64,000 nt of DNA from Cupriavidus sp. EM10. GTDB lineage: Bacteria > Pseudomonadota > Gammaproteobacteria > Burkholderiales > Burkholderiaceae. The position numbers and the translations under genes were made by a program. Below, one piece after another: positions 19,750-27,929 of the stretch (within the stretch, counting starts at the first letter, position 1; the number at the start of each line of letters is the position of its first letter). Where the stretch lies: the NCBI RefSeq assembly GCF_018729255.1, contig NZ_CP076060.1, forward strand, positions 2,914,001 through 2,978,000, read 5' to 3'. The notes below the pieces were generated by a model. It saw only the letters and a program-made list of their open reading frames with translations, did not search any database and was not told the DNA's origin.

Positions 19750-19804
19750 CGTCGGTCTCCTGATTGGTAGTGGGCGCAAGGATACCGCGCCCTGCCCGGC
19801 GGCG

Positions 19805-20944
19805 TCAGATCACGTTCAGGTGCTCGGTGCCGGCGCCAAGATCGGCGTCGCGATGCCGCGCGCTATGGAGCTTGATCATCAGCCGCAGGTCGTTCAGCGA
19901 GTCGGCGTTCTTGAGCGCGTCCTCGTAGGTGATCTTCTCGGCCTCGTACAGCTCGAACAGCGCCTGGTCGAACGAGATCATGCCCTGTTCGCGCGATTTC
20001 TTGATGACTTCCTTGAGCTCGTGGATCTCGCCCTTGAAGATCAGGTCGGCCACCAGCGGCGTGCCGATCATGATTTCCACGGCCGGTACGCGGCCCTTGC
20101 GGCCGGCGCGCGGCAGCAGGCGCTGCGAGATCATCGCCTTCAGGTTCAGCGACAGGTCGATCAGCAGCTGCTGGCGCTTTTCCTCGGGGAAGAAATTGAC
20201 GATCCGGTCGATGGCCTGGTTGGCGTTGTTCGCGTGCAGCGTGGCCAGGCACAGGTGGCCCGTTTCGGCGTACTGCATGGCGTATTCCATCGTCTCGCGG
20301 TCGCGGATTTCGCCGATCAGGATCACGTCGGGCGCCTGGCGCAGCGTGTTCTTCAGCGCGATGTGCCACGACTCGGTATCGATGCCCACCTCGCGCTGCG
20401 TGACGATGCAGTTCTGGTGCGCGTGCACGTATTCGATCGGATCCTCGATCGTGATGATGTGGCCGTACGAATGCGCGTTGCGGTGGTCCAGCATCGCCGC
20501 CAGCGACGTCGACTTGCCCGAGCCCGTGGCGCCCGTCACGATCACCAGCCCGCGCTTGGACATCACGATGTCATGCAGCGACTGCGGCAGGTCCAGGTCT
20601 TCCACCGACGGGATGCGCGTGTTGATCGTCCGCACCACCATGCCGGCGCGGCCCTGCTGGATGAACGCCGACACCCGGAAGCGGCCCGCGTTGGGCGCCG
20701 TGATCGCGAAGTTGCATTCGCGCGTGTCGTCGAATTCCTTCACCTGGCGCTCGTTCATGATCGAACGCACCAGGCCCAGCGCCTGCGTCGGGTTCAGCGG
20801 CTGCTGCGACACCGGCGTGATCTTGCCGTCGACCTTGATGGCGGGCGGGAATTCGGAGGTAATGAACAGGTCCGAGCCACGGTTGTTCACCATCAGCTCG
20901 AGCAGGTCGTTGATGTACTTCGATGCGGATTCACGGTCGAGCAT
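19805..20944 (-). CDS. pilU: Type IV pilus retraction ATPase PilU
   Basis: Hexameric ATPase that acts with PilT at the inner-membrane base of the type IV pilus to power retraction and twitching. The 379-residue protein has the PilT/PilU N-terminal domain, Walker A GATGSGKST, the Asp box TIEDPIEYVH, Walker B QAPDVILIGEIRD, the His box ETGHLCLATLHANNA, and the C-terminal GRVPAVEIMIGTPLV. The longer tail ending after KLHSARHRDAD and the neighbouring pilT identify it as PilU. The ATG at 20944 gives MLDRESASKYINDLLELM; the frame is open 54 bases further without similarity. It follows pilT by 10 bases and is intact. Confidence 0.95.
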   Translation of the reverse strand: MLDRESASKYINDLLELMVNNRGSDLFITSEFPPAIKVDGKITPVSQQPLNPTQALGLVRSIMNERQVKEFDDTRECNFAITAPNAGRFRVSAFIQQGRAGMVVRTINTRIPSVEDLDLPQSLHDIVMSKRGLVIVTGATGSGKSTSLAAMLDHRNAHSYGHIITIEDPIEYVHAHQNCIVTQREVGIDTESWHIALKNTLRQAPDVILIGEIRDRETMEYAMQYAETGHLCLATLHANNANQAIDRIVNFFPEEKRQQLLIDLSLNLKAMISQRLLPRAGRKGRVPAVEIMIGTPLVADLIFKGEIHELKEVIKKSREQGMISFDQALFELYEAEKITYEDALKNADSLNDLRLMIKLHSARHRDADLGAGTEHLNVI

Positions 20945-20954
20945 GGTTCGTCCC

Positions 20955-21996
20955 CTATCCCATGAAGGCGTCGGGATTCTTTGCGATCGCCCTTGCATCG
21001 TTGTAGTTGATCATGCCGCGCTTGATCAGGTCGCTCAGGCACTGGTCCAGCGTCTGCATGCCCATGCCGCTGGCCGTCTGCATCATCGAGTACATCTGCG
21101 CGATCTTGTTCTCGCGGATCAGGTGGCGGATGGCGGGCGTGGCGATCATGATCTCGTGCGCCGCCGTCCGGCCGTTGCCGTCGCGCGTCTTGAGCAGGGT
21201 CTGCGAGATCACCGCCTCCAGCGATTCCGACAGCATCGTGCGGACCATGTCCTTTTCTTCCGGCGGGAAGACGTCCACCACCCGGTCGATGGTCTTGGCC
21301 GCCGAACTCGTGTGCAGCGTGGCAAAGACCAGGTGGCCGGTTTCCGCCGCGGTCAGCGCCAGGCGGATCGTTTCCAGGTCACGCAGTTCGCCCACCAGGA
21401 TCACGTCCGGATCTTCACGCAGCGCCGAACGCAGCGCGTTGGCAAACGAATGCGTGTGCGGCCCCAGTTCACGCTGGTTGATCAGGCTTTTCTTCGAGTT
21501 ATGGACGAATTCGATGGGGTCCTCGACCGTGAGGATGTGGCCCATGTCGTTGTCGTTGCGATGGTCGACCATGGCCGCCAGCGTGGTGGACTTGCCCGAG
21601 CCGGTCGGCCCGGTCACCAGCACCAGCCCCGCGGCTTCATGCACAGGTCCGCGAACACGGCCGGCGCGTGCAGGTCGTCGAGCGTCAGAACCTTAGACGG
21701 AATGGTACGGAAGACGGCGGCCGAGCCGCGCTGCGTGGTATAGGCGTTGACCCGGAAACGGGACAGGCCCGAAATCTCGAACGAGAAATCGACCTCCAGC
21801 CGTTCTTCATAGGATTTGCGCTGAACGTCGCTCATGATGTCGTACACCATGGCATGGACGTCCTTGTGCGTCATGGCCGCGACGTTGATGCGGCGCATGT
21901 CCCGTGAATACGCACCATCGGCGGCATGTCGGCCGAGAGGTGAAGATCGGAAGCCTTGTTCTTGACCGCGAAGGCCAGAAGCTGTGCGATGTCCAT
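20955..21996 (-). pseudogene. pilT: Type IV pilus retraction ATPase PilT, two frameshifts
   Basis: The main retraction motor of type IV pili. The sequence covers a whole PilT but in three frames. MDIAQLLAFAVKNKASDLHL to MVRIHG begins at 21996; the next frame carries MRRINVAAMTHKDVHAMVYD to DLCMKPRG; the last begins at GLVLVTGPTGSGKS and runs through Walker B (REDPDVILVGELRD) and the His box to the conserved end. One extra base at 21901-21903 (CCC) and one at 21627-21630 (CCCC) restore a 347-residue protein of normal PilT length. Both breaks fall in homopolymers. Two breaks in one otherwise perfect gene beside an intact pilU point to sequence errors rather than decay. yggS diverges from it. 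Confidence 0.87.
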
Positions 21997-22107
21997 CTAT
22001 AATGACCCCACCCTAAAGAGGCCCTGGCGGAATATCGATTTGCCGGGCCTTCACAGGTTTATTGTTGTACTTCTAGTTTTTTACTTCCTGGATATTGCCG
22101 CTGGATT

Positions 22108-22797
22108 ATGTCTGTAATCGCCGCCAACTTGCAAGCCGTGAAAAACGACATCGCGGCGGCCGCACAACAAGCCGGCAGGCCGGTGGCCGATGTCACGTTG
22201 CTGGCGGTTTCCAAGACGGTTTCCGCCGCCCGGGTGCGCCAGGCATTCGACGCCGGCCAGCGGGCTTTTGGCGAGAACTATGTCCAGGAAGGGCTGGAGA
22301 AGATTGCCGCGCTGGACGCGCTGCGCAGCCAGATCCAGTGGCATTTCATCGGCCCCCTGCAAAGCAACAAGACGCGGCCCGTGGCCGAGCAGTTCGACTG
22401 GGTCCATGCCATCGACCGGCTGAAGATCGCCGAGCGGCTGTCCGCCCAGCGTCCGGCCGGGCTGCCGCCGCTGCAGGTCTGCATCCAGGTCAATATCAGT
22501 CACGAGGACACCAAGAGCGGCGTGGCGCCGGGCGAGGTGCCGGCGCTGGCCCAGGCCATCGCGGCGCTGCCGAACCTGGAATTGCGCGGCCTGATGGCCA
22601 TTCCGGCGCCGGCGGCCGAACCGGCCGCCCAGCGTCAACCGTTTGCCGCCCTCCGTGCGTTGCTTGATCAACTGCGCCAATCCGGGCTACAGGTAGACAC
22701 GCTCTCGATGGGCATGTCCGCCGACATGGACGCGGCCATTGCCGAGGGCGCCACGCTGGTGCGTATCGGCACCGCGATATTCGGCGCGCGGCGCTGA
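22108..22797 (+). CDS. yggS: YggS-family PLP homeostasis protein
   Basis: A 229-residue single-domain PLP-binding protein (fold type III, alanine-racemase-like barrel) involved in vitamin B6 homeostasis. The PLP-lysine lies in TLLAVSKTV (about residue 35), followed by FGENYVQEGLEKI and WHFIGPLQSNK, and the C-terminal LSMGMSADMDAAI and EGATLVRIGTAIFG that hold the phosphate. It diverges from pilT and is followed by proC after 95 bases; pilT-yggS-proC is a conserved bacterial order. A TATAAT hexamer at 21998-22003 could be a -10 box, but no good -35 was found. The ATG at 22108 is the natural start. Confidence 0.95.
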   Translation: MSVIAANLQAVKNDIAAAAQQAGRPVADVTLLAVSKTVSAARVRQAFDAGQRAFGENYVQEGLEKIAALDALRSQIQWHFIGPLQSNKTRPVAEQFDWVHAIDRLKIAERLSAQRPAGLPPLQVCIQVNISHEDTKSGVAPGEVPALAQAIAALPNLELRGLMAIPAPAAEPAAQRQPFAALRALLDQLRQSGLQVDTLSMGMSADMDAAIAEGATLVRIGTAIFGARR

Positions 22798-22892
22798 TGG
22801 CTCCCGACAGGGTCCGCGCCGGATTTTCGCCATCTCCACGACATGAAAAAACGCCAGCCGACACGTATCGCGCTGGCAGACCAGGAAACTTG

Positions 22893-23711
22893 ATGCTCGA
22901 TTCCCTCACCTTCGGCTTCCTTGGCGGCGGCAATATGGCCTCTGCCCTGATCGGCGGCCTGGTGGCCCGTGGCGTGCCTGCCGGCGCGATCCGCGTGGTC
23001 GATCCCTCGGAAGACGCCCGCCAGCGCCTGGCGCAGGGCGGCGTGCACGCGCTGGCCGCGCCCGACGCCGCCTTTGGCGCCAGCAACGTGATCGTGCTGG
23101 CCGTCAAGCCGCAGCAGTTCCGTGACGCCATCTCCCCGCTGGTGCCGCTGCTGGCCGACAACCTGATCATCAGCGTCGCGGCCGGCATCCGGCTGCAGGA
23201 CATGGCGCGCTGGTTGGAACGTACGCGCCTGGTGCGCGCCATGCCGAACACGCCGGCGCTGGCCGGCATGGGTATGACGGGCCTGGTGGCTGCGCCCGGG
23301 CTGTCCGGCGCCGACCGGGATATCGCCACGGCCGTGGCGGAGGCCGTCGGCCAGTGTGTCTGGGTGGACAACGACGACCAGATCGACGCCGTCACCGCGA
23401 TCTCGGGCAGCGGACCGGCCTACGTCTTCTATTTTGTCGAGGCAATGGAGCGCGCCGCCGTGGAAATGGGGCTGTCCGCCGAACAGGGGCGCCGACTGGC
23501 GGTGGAAACGTTCCGGGGCGCGGCGGCACTGGCCGCAGAGTCGCCCGAACCGGTGGCCACGCTGCGTGAACGCGTCACGTCCAAGGGCGGTACGACCTAC
23601 GCCGCCCTGACGGCGATGGATGCCGGCGGCATCCAGGACGCCTTCGTCAAGGCCATGCACGCCGCCGCCGCACGCGGCCGCGACATGGGCGCGGAGTTCG
23701 GGAAAGACTGA
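22893..23711 (+). CDS. proC: Pyrroline-5-carboxylate reductase
   Basis: Catalyses the last step of proline synthesis, NAD(P)H-dependent reduction of pyrroline-5-carboxylate. The 272-residue protein has the Rossmann motif FGFLGGGNMASALIGG at the N-terminus, VIVLAVKPQQF, and the conserved C-terminal signature AISGSGPAYVFYFVEAM followed by RVTSKGGTTYAALTAMD. The ATG at 22893 is chosen because it starts directly before the Rossmann strand; the frame is open upstream to 22797 without similarity. An IS110 element is inserted just 16 bases past the stop, so any native terminator may have been displaced. Confidence 0.96.
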   Translation: MLDSLTFGFLGGGNMASALIGGLVARGVPAGAIRVVDPSEDARQRLAQGGVHALAAPDAAFGASNVIVLAVKPQQFRDAISPLVPLLADNLIISVAAGIRLQDMARWLERTRLVRAMPNTPALAGMGMTGLVAAPGLSGADRDIATAVAEAVGQCVWVDNDDQIDAVTAISGSGPAYVFYFVEAMERAAVEMGLSAEQGRRLAVETFRGAAALAAESPEPVATLRERVTSKGGTTYAALTAMDAGGIQDAFVKAMHAAAARGRDMGAEFGKD

Positions 23712-23720
23712 TGTTTGTTG

Positions 23721-23727
23721 CTCCCCT
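23721..23727 (+). repeat. Left fragment of a REP palindrome split by the IS110 element
   Basis: CTCCCCT here plus CTCCCG at 24864-24869 together rebuild CTCCCCTCTCCCG, the exact complement of CGGGAGAGGGGAG at 24875-24887. This marks the left boundary of the inserted element. Confidence 0.75.
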
Positions 23728-23744
23728 TGTATGTCGCACAATTC

Positions 23745-23830
23745 GGTTTGGATGCACCAGATCGATGGCCCCATGCTCTGGGCGACAGCCCAAGTTCGAG
23801 GGAGAGCGAGGATCGGTGCATCCATTTCTT
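23745..23830 (+). ncRNA. Candidate bridge RNA in the IS110 leader
   Basis: The non-coding segment before the transposase can fold. GGATGCACC (23750-23758) pairs perfectly with GGTGCATCC (23815-23823), enclosing a small hairpin TGGGC-GACA-GCCCA (23779-23792). IS110 elements encode a bridge RNA that reads donor and target DNA through internal loops. Within this loop GGGAGAG (23800-23806) is complementary to CTCTCCC, the sequence at the insertion point. The fold and complementarity are visible; the function is inferred. Confidence 0.5.
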
Positions 23831-23881
23831 GGTAGCGTTTAGCCTAAGCCCGAACGGTTGTAAGGCAGTACGCCGCATTGA

Positions 23882-24853
<972 letters not shown>

Positions 24854-24861
24854 CACGGTTG

Positions 24862-24887
24862 CTCTCCCGAGAATCGGGAGAGGGGAG
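24862..24887. repeat. Right part of the REP palindrome carrying the IS110 element
   Basis: CTCTCCCG, loop AGAAT, CGGGAGAGGGGAG. The right arm is complete while the left arm lacks its outer bases, which are found at the other end of the IS at 23721-23727. It lies between the IS and the convergent ubiA gene. Confidence 0.8.
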
Positions 24888-24902
24888 AAAAACGTAGACC
24901 TA

Positions 24903-25814
24903 CTATTTGAGTAGATACGCCACAAGCGTCCCCGCAAACACACAGGCGCCCAGCCAGTTGTTATGCCGGAACGCCGCGAAGCACTTCATGCGGTCCCGCT
25001 CACGGATCAGCGTGTAGTGGTAACCGGCCAGCACCGCCGCGGCCAGCAGGCCCGCGTAGTAGGGCCAGGCCAGGCCCAGCAGCGCGCCGGCCCAGGCCAT
25101 CAGCCCCAGGAACACCGCATAGCAGATCATGATCGCGGCCACGTCGAAGCGGCCGAACGTGATGGCCGACGTCTTCATGCCCAGTAGCAGGTCGTCGTCG
25201 CGGTCGACCATCGCGTAGGCGGTGTCATACGCCACCGCCCAGAACACGTTGCCCAGCAGCATCAGCCAGGCCACGAACGGCACCTCGCCCTGGATCGCGG
25301 CGAACGACATCGGAATGCCAAACCCGAACGCAATGCCCAGGTACGCCTGCGGAATCGCAAAGAACCGCTTGAAGAACGGATAGGTGCCGGCCAGCACCGC
25401 CGCCACCACGGCCAGCCATTTGGTCAGGCCGTTCAGCGGCAGGATCAGGGCGAACGCGATCAGGGCCAGGACGGCCGCCACGGCCAGCGCTTCCCAGCTG
25501 GCGATCAGCCCGGCAGTCAGCGGACGTTCCTTGGTGCGCTTCACGTGCTTGTCGAAATCGCGGTCGGCCCAGTCGTTGATGGCGCAGCCCGCCGAACGCA
25601 TCAGGAACGTGCCGGCGAAGAAAATCCAGAAAATCTGCCAGGACGGCGGGCCGCCGGCAGCCATCCACATCGCCCACAGCGTGGGCCACAGCAGCAGCAG
25701 CGTGCCGATCGGCTTGTCGATGCGCACCAGTCGCGCATACAGCGCGAGGCGGCTCGGATGATGGGGGCGGCGGAGGGATGGGACATGGCGACGGACTTCT
25801 GGCGATAGGTGCAT
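24903..25814 (-). CDS. ubiA: 4-hydroxybenzoate polyprenyltransferase
   Basis: Integral membrane enzyme that attaches the polyprenyl chain to 4-hydroxybenzoate in ubiquinone synthesis. It has about eight hydrophobic helices and both Asp-rich motifs for Mg-diphosphate binding: [20 protein letters not shown] and [17 protein letters not shown]. The N-terminus is uncertain. The readable frame starts at ATG 25814 (or GTG 25829), giving [11 protein letters not shown] before the conserved [19 protein letters not shown] second ATG at 25786 starts MSHPSAAP in another frame and would join the gene as [17 protein letters not shown] if the GGGGG at 25763-25767 had one more base. The second reading fits the frameshift pattern elsewhere in the window. 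dps lies upstream. Confidence 0.92.
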   Translation of the reverse strand: MHLSPEVRRHVPSLRRPHHPSRLALYARLVRIDKPIGTLLLLWPTLWAMWMAAGGPPSWQIFWIFFAGTFLMRSAGCAINDWADRDFDKHVKRTKERPLTAGLIASWEALAVAAVLALIAFALILPLNGLTKWLAVVAAVLAGTYPFFKRFFAIPQAYLGIAFGFGIPMSFAAIQGEVPFVAWLMLLGNVFWAVAYDTAYAMVDRDDDLLLGMKTSAITFGRFDVAAIMICYAVFLGLMAWAGALLGLAWPYYAGLLAAAVLAGYHYTLIRERDRMKCFAAFRHNNWLGACVFAGTLVAYLLK

Positions 25815-25903
25815 CGATACTTCGGGCACTACAAAGCAAAAACGCGCCCCGGCATGCCGAGGGCGCGTCGTACCGGCTCAACCGGTATGTGGCATGGCCG
25901 CGA

Positions 25904-26389
25904 TCAGGCCAGCAGCGAGCGCAGCATCCACGCGGTCTTTTCGTGCGTCTGCATGCGCTGGGTCAGCAGGTCGGCCGACGGCTCGTCGCCGGCGGCGTCG
26001 ATCACGGCGAACAGCGAACGGGCGGTGCGCACCACGGCTTCCTGGCCTTCCACGAGCTTGCGGATCATCTCGGTGGCCTCGGGCACGCCATCTTCCTCGG
26101 CAATCGACGACAGCTTCGCGTATTCCTTGTAGGTACCCGGAGCCGGGTAGCCCAGCGCGCGGATACGCTCGGCAATTGCATCAACAGCCAGCGCCAGTTC
26201 GGTGTACTGCGTCTCGAACATGGTATGCAGCGTGTTGAACATCGGACCCGTCACGTTCCAGTGAAAGTTGTGGGTCTTGAGATAGAGGGTGTAGGTGTCT
26301 GCCAGCAGCTTGCTCAGGCCTTCCGCGATCTTCTTGCGGTCCTTGTCCGAAATACCGATGTTCACGCTCATCTCATTCTTCTTTGCCAT
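25904..26389 (-). CDS. dps: Dps-family DNA-protection ferritin-like protein
   Basis: A 161-residue member of the Dps/ferritin-like family, which forms dodecamers that oxidise and store iron and protect DNA from peroxide. The ferroxidase residues appear in [14 protein letters not shown] (His and Trp) and in the [15 protein letters not shown] helix (Asp and Glu). The Lys-rich start [20 protein letters not shown] may bind DNA. The start at 26389 is preceded by GGAG nine bases away; an in-frame ATG at 26404 would add five residues. oxyR lies upstream on the same strand after a small gene, and OxyR control of dps is known in other bacteria; no operator was identified here. Confidence 0.93.
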   Translation of the reverse strand: MAKKNEMSVNIGISDKDRKKIAEGLSKLLADTYTLYLKTHNFHWNVTGPMFNTLHTMFETQYTELALAVDAIAERIRALGYPAPGTYKEYAKLSSIAEEDGVPEATEMIRKLVEGQEAVVRTARSLFAVIDAAGDEPSADLLTQRMQTHEKTAWMLRSLLA

Positions 26390-26472
26390 TTTTCTAAGCT
26401 CCATTCTGGTCTGGCCACGAGGATCGACCGCCCGCGCGACACGGGCGAGCAGCGGCCATTATCGTATCAGGT

Positions 26473-26658
26473 TCAAGTCACAAGGACGGACAGACCCTGC
26501 GCGGCATCGAGGAACATGACCATTGCCCCCAGCGCAACCACGGCCATGCCGATTTCCTTGCGCACCACCTTGCGATGCAGCCGGCCGGCGTCGCCATCGC
26601 GCGCCGCGTCGGCCTGCAATTGCCGGAATTCGCTTACGAAAAGCCTGAGCATTGCCAT
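26473..26658 (-). CDS. Small membrane protein of unknown function
   Basis: A 61-residue protein with a charged N-terminal half (LFVSEFRQLQADAARDGDAG, then Arg/Lys-rich LHRKVVRKEIG) and one C-terminal hydrophobic segment (GMAVVALGAMVMFLDAAQG), suggesting a single-pass protein with a cytoplasmic N-terminus. The ATG at 26658 follows GGAGAGAAG at ideal spacing, which supports real translation; the longer frame start at 26694 lacks one. It lies between oxyR and dps on the same strand. The family was not recognised. Confidence 0.6.
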   Translation of the reverse strand: MAMLRLFVSEFRQLQADAARDGDAGRLHRKVVRKEIGMAVVALGAMVMFLDAAQGLSVLVT

Positions 26659-26802
26659 GATCTTCTCTCCCAATCTGTTTCGAGGGCCCGGCACATCCGC
26701 CTGATGTGCGCTACGACCGATGGAAGAAGTATATGGTCAGCCTATCAACGCGACTATTCGATATTTCCAAACTATTAAATAGGGGATGGCTATAACCATG
26801 CA

Positions 26803-26827
26803 AAACGGCAGGGAATCCCTGCCGTTT
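26803..26827 (-). terminator. Terminator after oxyR
   Basis: AAACGGCAGGG (26803-26813) and CCCTGCCGTTT (26817-26827) form a perfect 11-bp stem with a 3-base loop, 22 bases past the oxyR stop. On the minus strand it ends in a short T-run (complement of A26802-A26805). Confidence 0.7.
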
Positions 26828-26849
26828 GCAATGCCGCCATGCCTTGAGA

Positions 26850-27806
26850 TCAGGCGGCGACCGCTTCCTCGGCCGGCGTGCTGCTGATCTTGCGCACGCC
26901 CGGCAGGTCGCAGGCCATCACGGCATTGGCCAACGCCTCCATGGCGGGCAGGCGGGTAAAGCTCTTGCGCCAGGCCAGCACCACGCGACGGTCGGGCACC
27001 GGGTCCGCAAACGGCACATACGACAGCATGTCGTTGCGCGGCTTGAGATCAGGTACCGACGTGCGCGGCAGCACTGTGATGCCAACGCCACTCGCCACCA
27101 TATGGCGGATGGTTTCGAGGGACGAGCCCTCGAACGTCTTCTGGATGCCGTCCGCAGCCTGCGAAAAGCGCGACAGTTCGGGGCAGACGCCCAGCACGTG
27201 ATCGCGGAAGCAGTGGCCGCTGCCCAGCAGCAGCATGGTCTGCTGCTTCAGCTCGTCCGGGTCGACCTTGGCCTGCTCGGCCAGCTTGTGCCCGCGCGGC
27301 ACGGCCACGACGAACGGCTCGTCGTAGAGCGCGCGCACGGTCAGACCCGAATCGGGGAATGGCTCGGCCATGATCGCGCAGTCGATTTCGCCCTGCTTGA
27401 GCAGCTCGATCAGCTTGTTCGTGTAGTTTTCCTGCAGCATCAGCGGCATCTGCGGCACGGTGTCGATCATCTGCTTGACCAGCGCCGGCAACAGGTACGG
27501 CCCGATCGTGTAGATCACGCCCACGCGCAGCGGCCCGGCCAGCGGATCCTTGCCCTGCTTGGCGATTTCACGAATCGCCATGGTCTGTTCCAGCACGCGC
27601 TGGGCCTGCGCCACGATCTGTTCGCCGATGGCCGTTACCGACACCTCGGACGTGCCGCGCTCGAAAATCTGCACGGTGAGCTCGTCTTCCAGCTTCTTGA
27701 TGGCAACCGACAGCGTCGGCTGCGAAACGAAGCACGCCTCGGCCGCCCGGCCGAAATGGCGCTCGCGCGCTACGGCAACGATGTACTTGAGTTCGGTGAG
27801 CGTCAT
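26850..27806 (-). CDS. oxyR: Hydrogen-peroxide-sensing regulator OxyR
   Basis: LysR-type peroxide sensor of 318 residues. The winged helix lies at residues 1-60 (MTLTELKYIVAVARERHFGR, then SQPTLSVAIKKLEDEL). The redox pair sits in GHCFRDHVLGVC, with two cysteines nine residues apart at about 200 and 209, matching the disulfide switch of OxyR and separating it from ordinary LysR proteins. It is transcribed away from recG-side DNA, with recG on the same strand upstream. Likely targets include peroxide defence genes such as the nearby dps; no binding site was verified. Confidence 0.95.
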   Translation of the reverse strand: MTLTELKYIVAVARERHFGRAAEACFVSQPTLSVAIKKLEDELTVQIFERGTSEVSVTAIGEQIVAQAQRVLEQTMAIREIAKQGKDPLAGPLRVGVIYTIGPYLLPALVKQMIDTVPQMPLMLQENYTNKLIELLKQGEIDCAIMAEPFPDSGLTVRALYDEPFVVAVPRGHKLAEQAKVDPDELKQQTMLLLGSGHCFRDHVLGVCPELSRFSQAADGIQKTFEGSSLETIRHMVASGVGITVLPRTSVPDLKPRNDMLSYVPFADPVPDRRVVLAWRKSFTRLPAMEALANAVMACDLPGVRKISSTPAEEAVAA

Positions 27807-27929
27807 GATTAATCAAATCCGGTTAGGCGATAGATTTTAGCTTCGATTGCGTCTTCTGTCAGATCGCCGAAGCCATGTCAGTCATGAACCACTTTTCCTG
27901 ACGTGTCAGAAATATCGCCCTGACATCCT

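Noticed and set aside
21998..22003. TATAAT as the yggS promoter -10 box
   Set aside because: Perfect -10 hexamer, but no acceptable -35 at 16-18 bases and it lies next to the pilT start; not strong enough to list.
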